Assembly (NCBI GenBank): GCA_036927565.1
Contig: JAYESD010000001.1
Span: 4,836,001 to 4,900,000 of the forward strand
Direction: 5' to 3'
Length of the DNA: 64,000 bases
DNA from: Tuctoria greenei
Taxonomy: Eukaryota > Streptophyta > Magnoliopsida > Poales > Poaceae
Numbering within the stretch: position 1 is the stretch's first letter; every line of letters begins with the position of its first letter. Both the position numbers and the translations under genes were made by a program. The notes below the pieces were generated by a model that made no database searches, was not told the DNA's origin, and saw only the letters and a program-made list of their open reading frames with translations. Positions 53,599 to 64,000 of this stretch are shown here, piece by piece.

Positions 53599-54943
53599 TC
53601 TTCACATATCCACGCTTCTTTCCTCGATCCGGCACTGTGCACAGGTATTTGTTGAGAATCTTTGGTCGCCTCCACATCCGGCTCCGGTGGCGACGACACA
53701 TTGGACCGTAGAGCCTCCACGGGCACAGATCAAGCAGGTAACCTCAAGATCCCATCCCTCGTGCTACTTCTTTTGAGTTCTTTTTTACTCCGGATGTTCC
53801 TCGCAATTTTTGCGCGAGCTTCTCAAGATCCACTCATATATGCAGTGTTCCTTCGGATCTTCAGCCCGTGTCCACCTCCAATCGTCCAGCTGCCTCCACC
53901 TGCAGTTCTTCCACCCACCTCCACCTTCTAGCTCTGTAGATCTGCACGCAAAGGACCTCTCAAGGTATTTCACATATCTACTACTTTTCAATGACAGTAC
54001 TGTTTAGCCTATGGAGCCATGGAGCTTCGGAGGGCTTATGGAGCCACAGATCGTTGGAGCTTGCTTAGCTTGAACATGGCCACAAGCTCTGTCGGCGCCT
54101 CCACCACCGCGCCGTTGAACACCACCAGCATCTGCAGACGCAGGGATGGATTGATTGATGGAGGAGGAATGGAGGAAGGCGAGACGAGGTAGGTTATACA
54201 TCCAGTACAAAGCAGAACGCAAGCTGCCCAGCACAGGGCACCTGTGTTCCGGTGCCAGACAGGAGGATGACGACGTGGTGCACCGCACCTGGCATCCAGG
54301 CTCCAGTCAGCAAGCGTTGCTTGCTTTGCTTGTCTGCTTGCTGGACTACGAACTCTGCATCCAGCCAGGACGGGATTGATTGACCAGTGCCCATTGCTTT
54401 GCTTTGCATCCAACAAGCGCTGCTTGATTTGCTTGTCAGCTTGCTGGAAAACGCATGGCCATTGAAAGATCTTCTCTGTCTCGATCCATTGTGCTTGCAG
54501 ATTAATTGACCAGTGCCCATTGCTTCCTTTATACTGTACAACTTGTCATTTGGTAGAAAGTTGTTGCCTTGCTGCACAACTTGGAACTGGATAATTTGCT
54601 AGGTAACATTCACTGGATAGCATCTCCCTAGTCTTTTGTTTCATTGGTCCATATCAAATAGTAAATAAAATGCTCCTTCCAAGTTATAGTGCTGATGTAA
54701 ATATTTCAGCAATATGACACTTCACTCTATTTGGATCATTGTTTATTCTCTAGAACAACTATACCACAAGTAGTGTTGCTCCTTTTATTACCTAATCGTG
54801 TTGTTTTCAGTGTGTTATGGTAATATTTGATGAGTTGTTGTTGTCTACATATGCTATGTATTTCTTATTTTACCTCTGTTTATTTTGCAAACTTAAACTG
54901 TTATACAGTGTCATTAATACAAATAATATACATGTACTTGTAG
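53599..54943 (+). other. PIF element 5' region between element A and the transposase
   Basis: Continuation of the PIF leader after the A insertion. It has a short repeat (GACCAGTGCCCATTGCTT near 54383 and 54507) and a local Gly/Ala-coding GC-rich block. No gene is called; it may contain leader introns (for example AGCAGGTAACC at 53732). Confidence 0.45.
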
Positions 54944-55691
54944 ATGGAAAACAGAAACAAAATTGTGATTTATGTTGCTGCTGCGTATATGTTATTACCA
55001 ATGATGGCCATGGTGATTATTGAATCTAGAAAACGAAAGAGGAATATGAGCAGACCACCTATTAGATATGATCCAATGGATGAGAGAGATAGAATAAGAC
55101 TTGATTACCTTAACACTGGGATTTGGAGGAACGACACAACATGTACCAACATGCTTAGACTTAATAGAGCACATTTCTTTTGATTTTGTAAGGTGTTTAA
55201 GGATCGTGGTTTGCTTCAAGATACAACTCATATGTGTGTTGAGCAACAAGTGGCCATATTTCTAGACAAAATGGGTCACAATCTTAGAAACCGGTTAGTT
55301 GGCACTAATTATGATAGACCTGGAGAAACAGTGAGTCAGTACTTTAACAAAATTCTTCATGCTATTGGTGAGCTACGGGATGAACTGATTATGCCCCCTT
55401 CATTGGACACTCCCAACAAAATAGAGGGAAACCCAAGATGAGATCCGTACTTCAAAGACTGCATTGGAGCAATAAATGGAACTCATATAAGAACATTTAT
55501 TCCTAAGAACATGGAGCATGCCTTCCATGGTAGAAAGTCCTATTGCAGCCAAAATGTAATGTGAGTTGTTGATTTCGACATTCGATTCACATATGTACTA
55601 GCTCGTTGGGAGGGAACAACACATGATGCTCTAGTTTTAAGAGATGCATTAGAGCATGAAAATAGCCTACGCTTCCCACAAGGTAATAAAT

Positions 55692-55758
<67 letters not shown>

Positions 55759-56227
55759 CATTTATTCATGGTAATTGTTTAAAATACATCCATGTGACCT
55801 ACTTTTACTTGACCTGTTAGGAAAATTTTACCTGGTTGACGCTGGATATGGAGCTAAACTAGGATTTCTGCCTCCTTCCTGTGTTGTCCAGTACCATTTG
55901 AATGAATAGGGAAATAATTCGGTGCAAAATGAGGAGTTGTTCAACTTTAGGCATTTATCTCTCTGTGTCACAATAGAACGTGCTTTTGAATCGCTGAACA
56001 AAAGATTCAAAATTCTTGATGATGTCACTCCTTTTTTTCCTTTTAAGACCCAAGTAGACATAGTTGTTGCTTGTTGAATTATTCATAATTGGGTCATACA
56101 AGATGGTAGTGATGAGCTGATCATAGAAGAGTCTAATTGGACAAGCCAAAGTCATGCTAAATTTGTCGGTGGTCAAGCAAGTGAACATGCTTACATGATC
56201 AATTTTAGACAAGGAATTGCTAATTAA
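54944..56227 (+). pseudogene. PIF/Harbinger transposase (HARBI1-like, DDE_Tnp_4 family)
   Basis: Starts MENRNKIVIYVAAAYMLL. Recognisable family blocks: FKDRGLLQDTTHMCVEQQVAIFL, the first catalytic block DCIGAINGTHI (Asn where the family has Asp), WEGTTHDALVLRDAL with the second Asp, YLVDAGYGAKLGFLPP, and IERAFESLNKRFKIL with the catalytic Glu. An intron, 55683..55820, splits PQ-GKFYL. In-frame stops at about 55181, 55439, 55559, 55907 and 56075 inactivate it. Active members cut and join element ends with the partner Myb-like protein. Confidence 0.88.
55693..55758 (+). repeat. (AC)n(AT)n microsatellite in the transposase intron
   Basis: About 20 AC dinucleotides followed by about 13 AT dinucleotides, wholly inside the 138-bp intron. 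Likely length-variable. Confidence 0.92.
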
Positions 56228-56490
56228 ATGTGGGCAGACTACCAAATCTATCATCATGTTTCTGAAAACTGGTTGTATTTCAATATTTTATCATGTTTAT
56301 CGTATTTCGACATTGTAAGACTATATTACAGCATTGTAAGAACAAAACTATTTAAATATGATGTTTTTGAATTATATATTTATGTTTCTTAATTATATCT
56401 TGATGTTTCTTAGTTGTACCTTGTTGTTTCTGTATTGGAGATAAGCATTTCCAAGTTTTGTATTTCTGTATTTTCATTTTCTTACAGGAA

Positions 56491-57656
56491 ATGGAAAATG
56501 AGGGTTTGAGATATCAAGGCACAGGTGGTGGACATGCTTCATGGACATCTGCAATGTCTTCCTACATGCTCACTCACTTGGCGAATATAGTGGCTAGCGA
56601 CATTATAATGTCTTTCGTCTTCAAGAAATGTCATCTCGATGCTTGTGCTAGGGCTGTGAATGAAAAGTTTAACACAACTCTCACCGGTGAACATATTAAA
56701 ATCATTTGAAGACTTGGCAAAGAAAGTTCGCGAAGCTCAATAGACTTAGGAATTTGAGTGTTGCTGGTTGGGGTGAAAATAACTTGATGATAACTCTAGA
56801 TCTTGAGCACTATAATAACCATGTCAAGGTAACATCCTTCTCTGTTCTAGCAATTGCTTTAATTTGCTATGCTCAGTGCCTTGCGCTTTGTCTCTGTTTA
56901 AGCTTTATCTTGATATGTAATTACCTTGGACGCTTAGTTGGCTACATGTGGGTAGAACCAGGGGTTTTAAGTATGCACAAGTAGGTAGGATGCGGGGGAC
57001 AATACCAGTACCTTGGAATGATGAATGGTGGTAGTTCTAACCTGCCATGATCTAGTTCTAATTGACAAGTTGTATCTGCTTTGAGGTCTCTGTTTCCCAT
57101 TTTGATTTTTTTTCTCAGGTTGCATGTAAGTAAGCTCAATAGTTGTCCTCTTTGTATATGTATGTCTAGCCTGTAACTCGATACACTGTTAAACCTGATA
57201 GTTGTGTAACATCCTTCTCTGTTTTGCACTATAGTAACCATGCCGGGGTAAATATGCTATATTTTGAATCATTTTTCATTCCGGTATTGTATTCTGAATC
57301 ATTTCTTCATATGGTGTATTACAAATCATTTTTCATTTTGTTTTGCTACTCTCTTTAGGATTACAAATCTGATGCAAAATTTTTGAACAAACCTATTGAA
57401 AACTATGCTCAGATAGATATAATATTTGAGAACAGCATGGCCACTGGAAGATATGCTAAAGATTCAATGGCACCTCTTGCTAGTGATCATATTGAAGATG
57501 ATGGTGATCTCAATATGATTTCTAACAATTCTGAGGAGAATGGAGCATCATCATCAGCCAATAGGTCCAACAAGAGAACATAGTTTGATGAAAATGAGGA
57601 TACACAGGGGCTATGAGGATATACAGGGGCTGATTCAAGCTTTCAAATATAGCAGT
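56491..57656 (+). pseudogene. PIF-associated Myb/SANT-like DNA-binding protein
   Basis: Starts MENEGLRYQGTGGGHASWTSAMSSYMLTHL, the Myb/SANT-like domain of PIF ORF1 proteins, then ACARAVNEKFNTTLTGEHIK. A one-base loss at about 56703 shifts the frame before KTWQRKFAKLNRLR. An intron, 56829..57358, splits NNHVK-DYKSDAKFLNKPIE. An acidic Ser/Asn-rich part and QGLIQAFKYSS follow, where element E has inserted (57656). This partner protein binds the transposon ends and carries the transposase to the nucleus. Confidence 0.82.
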
Positions 57657-58502
57657 TGTCGAAGTGTTTGATATGACACTTCCCCCGGACCCGCTGAGAA
57701 GCAGACCGTGGAGGTTCTTTTGTGGTTGGGGCACGCAAAAATCAAAATGACGACCTTAGAGATTTACGTGGTTCGGGCCGCTTGAGCGTAACACCCTACT
57801 CCAAGGGGTTTGTGTAATTGTATTGAGCGAATACGTTCGCTAGGATCAGGTCAAATCAGATCAGATTATCCCCCATATTCGTGTGGTGCAACCCTTTTAT
57901 AGTTCTAAGGACTGACTGTTACAAAGTTGGCCTCGTCCGACATGTGGCCCTAGCATGCTTAATGATCTAATACACTGTCTAAAGAGTATTAAGCATAATT
58001 AATAGTGTGGTAACGTGCCTTCATGGCAGCGTTACCCCTATCAACAGTGCACTGATCGTGTGTCTTTAATATGGCATTAATGACACATTATGAGACCTTG
58101 TAACTGTTGCTTTAACCATCCTTGAATGTTTGTAACGGACGTGATCTGCTCGTATTTCTATTGGCGACGATGGTCTGGAGGCTCCTCACGTGGCATATCT
58201 GGAGCTTTCCCTTGCAGTAGGGTAGGTCCGGGGTCGCTGTATATGTGTCGATACTGGAGCTCCTCTCTGACGGGGGCTAGGTCCGGGGCTGTTGTACACG
58301 TGTAGTCGCTGGAGCTTCCCTTGGTTGGGAGTTTTGTTTCGTTCTTATTTCACACGTGTTAACCCGGAAGCCAGCCATATGAGGGGAGCGAGTCTGGTGC
58401 AACGTGACATGTGGGACCTGCAAGGGCCTTTGACTCTGTCGGGTGGAACTTTCTTGCACTTCTTGCGGTATCGTGGGGTACCTGGTACGTAGGGTACCGA
58501 CA
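57657..58502 (-). repeat. 3' LTR of element E
   Basis: 846 bp. Plus-strand TGTCGAAGTGTTTGATATGACAC... to ...GGGTACCGACA; its start aligns with the B LTR start. The minus-strand TATA box CTATAAAAGG is near 57893-57902. Confidence 0.85.
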
Positions 58503-59039
58503 GTGGTCCCCGGGCTCACCTCTGGGAGAAACCCTTTGGGTTAAGTTGTTCTGCCGGAGGTGGGGCCATTCTTGATTTCCGCGCTTCGATTTTCAAAAGT
58601 CCTCTGATGCGCCAATAGAGTGACGGTCCGGGAATGAACCTTCGACGCATGGCTTGTTATGAATACGGCAGATGAGATCTTTGAGTGTGGATCTCACGCA
58701 ATTGAAGGTCATCGGTTCACAATACGAAAACTGATCGGTTATGCGCGCCTTGTCAGAGCACCAACTTTGGGTTTCCCGCCGCTCATCATGGCAACGGTTG
58801 GCCTTGGGTAAGGATCTCGATCTCTTCATCGGGGTGGCCCCAGGCCCACTCGTCATTGACAGGGTAGATTTTTGAAAAGTGCCTTCAATCTCTCTGCGGT
58901 TTCCATCCAAGCGTCGCGGAGGCTTACTTAAGAAGAATAGTGCGCATGGTTTGAAGACTCTTTATGCTTTCTATCATCTTTGCGCTCAGAGCCTCCCAAA
59001 CTCCGCCTAGCTTCCCTTCCTTTGCACCGCTTTGCCGCA
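58503..59039. other. Element E spacer before the antisense ORF
   Basis: Matches the layout of element B between its LTR and antisense ORF and would hold the antisense promoter and leader. No ORF of note. Confidence 0.4.
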
Positions 59040-60618
59040 ATGGAGTTGGGTCTCCCCAAGAGCCGCCTCAAGAGCGATGATGATCTGAAGAAGGTCCGGA
59101 CTTACATGGGGTGGTCCAGTGACTCATTCAATCATTTGGTCCGCGCCGGCAAGCTCCTGTTCAAGAAGGAGCGCAATGGCGATATGGTGTACTTTACAGC
59201 GTACGCCGTGGTGGGATTCATTCCACCTTTCTATTCTTTCCTCTTGATGCTGCTAGACTTTTATGGTCTGTAGTTGTACCACCTTGGCCCCCATTATCTT
59301 CTTCTTGTGGTGACATTCGTAGACTTATGCGAGATGTGGGTGGGTATTCCCCCCTGCGTCGAGCTTTTCCGCACCTTCTTTACCATCCACACCACCGGCA
59401 AGGGGTCCGAGTTCCTTGGCTTCTACTATTTTGTGAAGCGCAAGAACTGCCCCTACTAATACTTGAAGTCATTTCCTTCCGGCAAATGGGATGACTGGAA
59501 GAAGGATTGGATCATCGTCGCGGCGGAGGAGCATGAGAAATTGGAGCTACCCGAAGGTCTCCCCAATGTTGGCACTGACGCTTGGAGTGTAGTTCCGGTG
59601 CTGTCAGGTGCCTTCAACCCTGTCTTGACCAGGATCCGCGAGTGCGTGGAAGGTGGAGTGACCCCCCAGCTGGTCTTCTGCAACTTCCTGGTCAACACGT
59701 AGGCTCTGCTGAAGAAGAGGGAGAAGCTCGCGTGGGCCCTCAACAGCGTGATGGATGACAACCAAATGAAAACCGGTCTGAAATCCAATTTGGATGATGA
59801 ATCCTTGGAGTTTCATTTGAAGAAATTCCAGCATGGGATTAACGTCAACGGCGACGACTTGGCTCCGCCAGCAGCCTTCCTCCCCTTGAACATGGAGGCG
59901 CAGTTCAGTAGGGAGCTCCGGAGGAGCATGCTAGTGCTTGACGACCTTGGCGAGGTAGAGAGGCGTCCGTCCACCAGATTGGCGATTCTCGGAGCTTCTG
60001 AGGGTGGTCCTGCCCCCGCCCCGAGCCAAAAGACTGAAGACGTCGGCAAGGGCAAGGGCAAAGAGCCAGCTGAGCCCTCGAGTCGGAAGAGGAAGTTGAA
60101 GCATGCTGACGGGAGGTCCGTCAGACCTGCTCCTTCCACGACGGCTACTTCTCCCCGGAGGGGGAGGTCTTCTGTAGCTACCCCTGCTCCGGTGCTAACG
60201 TCTTCAAGAGGCGTAAGCTCCAGGTAGGCGGCCCCGGTATCAGTGCCAGCTAGAAGTTCCAGGTCTGGGGGTTCTTCTCGGTGAAGAGAAGCTCCAACTG
60301 AAAGGACTCCGACGGCTGCGAGTGTTCCTCAACTGAGGTCTGAAGCAGTTTTCCCACCAGATTTGGTGGGCTCTAGCTCCGGGCCTCAGAAGAAGAGGTT
60401 CCGAGGTGACTCGGATGGTAGCATCCCAAGGTAAGCATTGATTGCTCACCCTAAAATGCTAGTCTTGTTTTTGATGTGTTCTTAATCTTCTCTTCCCTTT
60501 GTTTCCAGGGTGTCGAAGAAAGGACCCGGAGCTTCAGCACCTGTTGCAAACTCTGGGGCTGCACCCGCCGAAGCTCCGGCTTCGAGCACTGAGCCTCCAC
60601 GTCAAGCAGAGGTGGAAG
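59040..60618 (+). pseudogene. Element E antisense ORF (putative gypsy-type transposon domain)
   Basis: Starts MELGLPKSRLKSDDDLKKVR and is collinear with the B copy: GWSSDSF, LLDFYGL, CEMWVGIPP, ELFRTFF, FPSGKWDDWKKDW. Stops at about 59271 (TAG where B has Gln), 59457 and 59700 (TAG where B has Trp) disrupt it. A Lys/Ser/Pro-rich part with a basic RKRKLKHADGR follows, then the conserved intron 60431..60508 and SKKGPGAS. It is cut by element F at 60618. Confidence 0.72.
60431..60508 (+). other. Conserved 78-bp intron of the antisense ORF (E copy)
   Basis: Exon ...ATCCCAAG, donor GTAAGC, pyrimidine-rich end, acceptor TTTCCAG, then a codon for Gly/Val and SKK. Same length and site as in B (37357..37434), although the intron sequences differ. 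Confidence 0.78.
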
Positions 60619-62184
60619 TGAAAGTGCATCTAGGACTCCCTTGTGGGCTTTGGATGATTTATGACAAGCAATTGAGATCCTAACCTCTCTGTTGAGATGA
60701 GTGCAGGATTTTAATAGGAAAATGAGCAAAATGCCAAAAAAGAAGGAAGAATGAGGAGCAAAGTGAAAATGAGCTCAAGCAAGAAGAATAGTAGATCATT
60801 ATGTATGTAGTGTGTTAAGAAAACACATCCCAAGAGCTCAATTCAAATTAAACACACACATTGCACAAAGTTACACAGGACTGGACTAGTCTGACTTACA
60901 CCGGACTAGTCCGATATCCTTTTTGCACGAAATCGGACAAGTCCGATATCCATCGGACTAGTCCGATATCCTTTCTGACTAGAATCGGACTAGTCCCCCC
61001 CAGTGCGGACAAGTCCTCAAAACACTTCACAAGTCACACAAAATCAGACAAGTCAGATCACAACCGGAATAGTCCGATATTCTTTCTGATCCAAATCGGA
61101 CAATTCCGATGTGTGCACGGACTAGTCCGAAATACCCTCTGATCTGAATCGGACAAGTCCCCCAAGTGCGGACTTGTCATCCTATACACTTAGGGTTTCA
61201 CATGTCCGGACAAGTCTGATGGCTATCGGACTAGTCCGAAGATTTCCAGTAGCAAAATCGGACAAGTCCGCTCCTAGTCGGACTAGTCCGATGTTTCGGG
61301 ACACTTAGGGTTTGCTACACACAGCACACCGGACTAGTCCGGTGACCACCACGGAATAGTCCGAACTTTCTGAACCCTAACGGTCACTTTTAGAAACCCC
61401 ATATAAATAGAGGTGCACGACCCAACTTTGAACACTCTCGAACCCTAGCGCCGTCACACCTCCCAAGAGCCTCAAAAAACACATCTCTCCACGAAAATAA
61501 GTGCAACAACGATCAATCCTTTGAGGATTCACTCTAGATCATTGGAGAGACACGTTCATCACCACATTGAGCTCTTGGTTTGATTCTCTAACACACTCCT
61601 GTGATTTCATTGTAATCTTTTGAGTGTGTTCTTGGTGGTACTTCGTGTTGTAATCTAAGGGAGCTCTCAACGTGTGAGAAGGCCCCTTTGAATTCAGTTA
61701 TTCACCCCTTCGTGATTAATGGAAGAAGGATTGGACTTCGTGGCGATCCGACGAGGGTAGGGTTGGAGAAGACCTGATCGTTTTGTGGACTCCTCAACGT
61801 GGACGTAGGTTGCCTTCGTGGGAGCCGAACAACGGGATAAATCCTTGTGTCTTGTTCTTGGTGTTCAACGTTCTTATTTATCAATATAATCTAGGATTCA
61901 CTAATCATTGCTTATCTCACGTTGAATTGTTAAACATAAGATTTAATCTTGATATAAGCTGATATATAACATTGAAACCTTCATTTGATTCTATACTTCT
62001 GCTGCATACATAGTAGAATCAATATAATCAATCAAACTTGATCAACTTAGTCCGTAAACACCGGACTAGTCCGCACTTTACCGGACTAGTCCGATATCTC
62101 TGGTATTGAACTGGTTGTTAAGTGTTGCAGGATTCGACAATTATCAAAAAGGCCTATTCACCCCCCCCCTCTAGGCCACATTCA
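60619..62184 (+). repeat. 5' LTR of element F, with CGGACTAGTCCG array
   Basis: 1,566 bp, TGAAAGTGCATCTAGG... to ...CTAGGCCACATTCA. The array (60880-61370) has six exact CGGACTAGTCCG words mixed with CGGACAAGTCCG. Two more exact copies lie near the LTR end (62060-62093). Confidence 0.88.
61401..61410 (+). promoter_or_regulatory. LTR promoter TATA box of element F
   Basis: ATATAAATAG lies about 45 bp after the last array motif and before a GAACCCTAGCG leader word. Confidence 0.72.
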
Positions 62185-62186
62185 AT

Positions 62187-62198
62187 TGGTATCAGAGC
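62187..62198 (+). other. Primer-binding site of element F
   Basis: TGGTATCAGAGC, two bases after the LTR; initiator-Met tRNA type. Confidence 0.88.
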
Positions 62199-62236
62199 CG
62201 GTTCTTCAAGAAAGAGTCTAACCACTCGAAGAGATC

Positions 62237-64000
62237 ATGTCGGAGATGAAGGACATCCACAAAACCAACAACCAAGAGGAGGTTAACAACGACAAGACCC
62301 AAAAGATGGAGAAGTACCTCGAAGCCATTCAAGACTTCGAGGACGATGATGAGGAGACGCTGGAGCTAAAGGCGCTCCTTAGAAAGAAGGCACTTTCCAA
62401 AAGGAAAGTGAAAGTGGAAGAGAAGAAGAAGGGGAGTAGTCACACCGACTACTCCCGATATCCTTTTAACTATGATCGTCTAAATTCCAATAACAATCAT
62501 CACTAATCTATCCCACTTGGAAAAGCCCCACACTTCGATGGAAGTGATTACTCAATGTGGAGGCAAAATATGAAAATGCATCTAATTTCACTCAATCCAA
62601 GTTTGTGGCATATTGTGTGCACAGGGATAGATATTCCGGACGATGACGAAAAGCTCACCCCAAGCCAAGAGCAGACTATTCACAGAAACGCTCAAGCCGC
62701 GGCTGTAATCACCTCCTCACTCAGTCGGGACGAGTTCACCAAGGTGGATGGACTCGAAATTGCTAAGGAGATATGGGATACACTGCAAACTGCACATGAA
62801 GGTGACTGACATGTGCGTGAAGCAAAGATAGAGATGATCGAAGGCGAACTAGGAAGATTCGCAATTGAGGAAGACGAGTCACCCCAAGACATGTACAACC
62901 GATTGAAGACACTCGTCAACAAGGTTCGATCATATGGGAGCAAGAAGTGGAATGACCACCAGGTGGTAAAGCTCATCCTTAGAGCTTTTATGCCTCGCAA
63001 TGTCACACTATGCTCCATGATTACAGAAAGCCCCGGATACAAAAGGATGACTCCGGATGAATTGCTTGGAAAGATCATCAACTTTGAGATGATGGAAAAA
63101 CAAGCAAAGCATGTCAAGGAAATTGCCGACCTCACCTCGGCAAAGAAGAAAGGGGTTGCTTTGAAGTCCACCCTCAAGCCTCTATCCAAAGAAGCTAGAG
63201 AAGCACAACTAGAGGAAGACAATGACGATGAGAGCAGTGAACTAGATGAAGATGACATGATATTATTCATGAAAAAGTTTAAGAGAATAATGAAGAAAAG
63301 ACAAGGTACAAAATCAAGTGAAGAAAAGTACAAGGACAGAACAAAGGCAAAGTTGAGACGGGCATGCTATAATTGTGGTGAGTATAGCCACTTTATTGTT
63401 GATTGCCCGTACGAAAAGAACAAGAAGAAGACAAAAGAAGCCAAGCCTCAACCCAAGAAATTCTTCAAGAAGAAGAAACAAGCCGAACAAGCTCACATAG
63501 GGAAGGAGTGGGACTCAAATGATGAGTCCTCATCATCCGAAGAAGAAGAGATGGCTAGCATAGCTATCGAGAGCACGTCCAAGAAGTCTACCCTCTTCCC
63601 TACACTCGGCACAAGGAAGGAAATGGCACTTGCCTCATGACAAAGGAAGGTAAACACAAGGTAACCATCAAAGCCCCTTCCGTGCATTCCTACTCTAGTG
63701 ATGATGAAATACATAGTGATAATGAGGATATGCTTATTGGACTAGATAGGAAATCTGCAATAAAAATGAAGTTTTTACTTGATCAACTTGTTGATAAGGA
63801 GAGGTTAATTCATCGTCAAGAGGACATGATTATCTCCCAAAATGAGGAGTATGTCGAACTTGACAAACTTCTAGAACTTGAAAAGGAGAAAAGCAATTTA
63901 CTAGAACGTGAGTTAGCTTCAAGCAAGGAAGCTTGCTTGGAGTTAACCGACTCAAATGTTGCAATCAAGGACCAACTTGCTGACCTGATCAAGGTTAACA
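62237..64000 (+). pseudogene. Element F gag, partial
   Basis: Starts MSEMKDIHKTNNQEEV. The copia gag core is SMWRQNMKMHLISLNPSLW, KEIWDTLQTAHEG and ESPQDMYNRLKTL. The zinc knuckle CYNCGEYSHFIVDCP at about 63364-63410 is intact, and Lys-rich and acidic Ser-rich parts follow. Stops at 62504 (TAA) and 62807 (TGA, where CGA would fit the A homologue) and a frameshift near 63635 break it. After the shift the coiled coil continues (EDMLIGLDRKSAIKMK ... LERELASSKEACLELT) to the window edge. Confidence 0.85.

Larger units (their letters stand above)
23840..57656 (+). mobile_element. PIF/Harbinger DNA transposon, split by nested retrotransposons
   Basis: The left end follows a TTA trinucleotide (23837-23839) and reads GTTTGTGTTTAGTTCGAGGG, aligning base for base in position with the MITE at 16760. 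The PIF sequence proper is 23840..24358, then 53599..57656, with element A between. Transposase (54944) and Myb/SANT-like (56491) genes are both on the plus strand. Element E cuts the Myb ORF at 57656, so the right end, its TTA copy and the 3' inverted repeat lie beyond the window. Both genes are decayed, so it is non-autonomous now. Confidence 0.8.
57657..64000 (-). mobile_element. Element E: Tat-type Ty3/gypsy retrotransposon, partial
   Basis: Same class and orientation as B. The 3' LTR is 57657..58502. The purine-rich primer site GGTGAGCCCGGGGACCAC (minus strand) is next to it, and the antisense ORF starts at 59040. Element F interrupts E at 60618, and the rest is outside the window. The possible left target copy is GCAGT (57652-57656). 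Confidence 0.8.
60619..64000 (+). mobile_element. Element F: Sirevirus of the same family as A, partial
   Basis: Plus-strand element inserted into E's antisense ORF (possible target copy GGAAG, 60614-60618). The 5' LTR is 60619..62184, the initiator-Met primer site 62187-62198, and gag starts at 62237. It continues past the window end. LTR ends, palindrome motif and gag all match element A. Confidence 0.87.

Noticed and set aside
55693..55758. AC/AT tract as a satellite or origin
   Set aside because: Simple microsatellite confined to a short transposase intron.
1..64000. tRNA, rRNA or snRNA genes
   Set aside because: No cloverleaf, box A/B pair or conserved rRNA core was recognised on either strand; a covariance-model scan would be decisive.

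Overview
This window is nuclear DNA of a grass (Poaceae), probably a panicoid. The evidence is intron-containing plant genes (OVATE family protein, CRIB-type RopGAP, UFD1), GC-rich first exons, Stowaway and Tourist MITEs, and Sirevirus and Tat-type LTR retrotransposons. The species cannot be named from the sequence alone.

Positions 1-23,800 are a gene island with small transposons. In order: the last two coding exons of a TMEM14/FATTY ACID EXPORT-like gene (+); a GGGCC-rich hAT MITE with an 8-bp target duplication; several Stowaway MITEs; a single-exon OVATE family gene (-); a small two-helix membrane protein gene (-); a possible secreted peptide gene (-); a 2.2-kb gag-only copia-like element with a Tourist MITE nested in it; a five-exon RopGAP gene (-); a 399-bp PIF/Tourist MITE; a 364-bp tandem duplication; and a complete nine-coding-exon UFD1 gene (-). 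UFD1 gives a 317-residue protein when spliced as annotated. It would work with CDC48 and NPL4 in ubiquitin-dependent protein extraction, while the RopGAP would switch off ROP GTPases.

From 23,840 to the end of the window, everything is nested transposons. The outermost is a PIF/Harbinger element whose 5' end matches the 399-bp MITE. It carries a decayed transposase and a Myb/SANT-like gene. Element A, a minus-strand Sirevirus (24,359-53,598), sits in its 5' part. One LTR of A is split by element B, a minus-strand Tat-type Ty3/gypsy element (34,577-52,367, exact 5-bp target duplication CACGT). Inside B are a G-box-rich LTR fragment (D) and a nearly intact second Sirevirus (C). The 3' part of the PIF element is split inside its Myb ORF by element E, another minus-strand Tat element. 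E is in turn split by element F, a plus-strand Sirevirus of the same family as A, which runs off the window.

The most notable signals are these. Family-specific palindrome arrays lie just upstream of the TATA box in the Sirevirus LTRs, and again between pol and the extra ORF in A. B and E share a convergent antisense ORF that keeps a 78-bp intron at the same place in both. A periodic hairpin array lies where B's two transcription units converge. The likely mother element of a local MITE has been reconstructed from pieces about 29 kb apart. Premature stops in the old elements look like deamination at CG and CHG sites.
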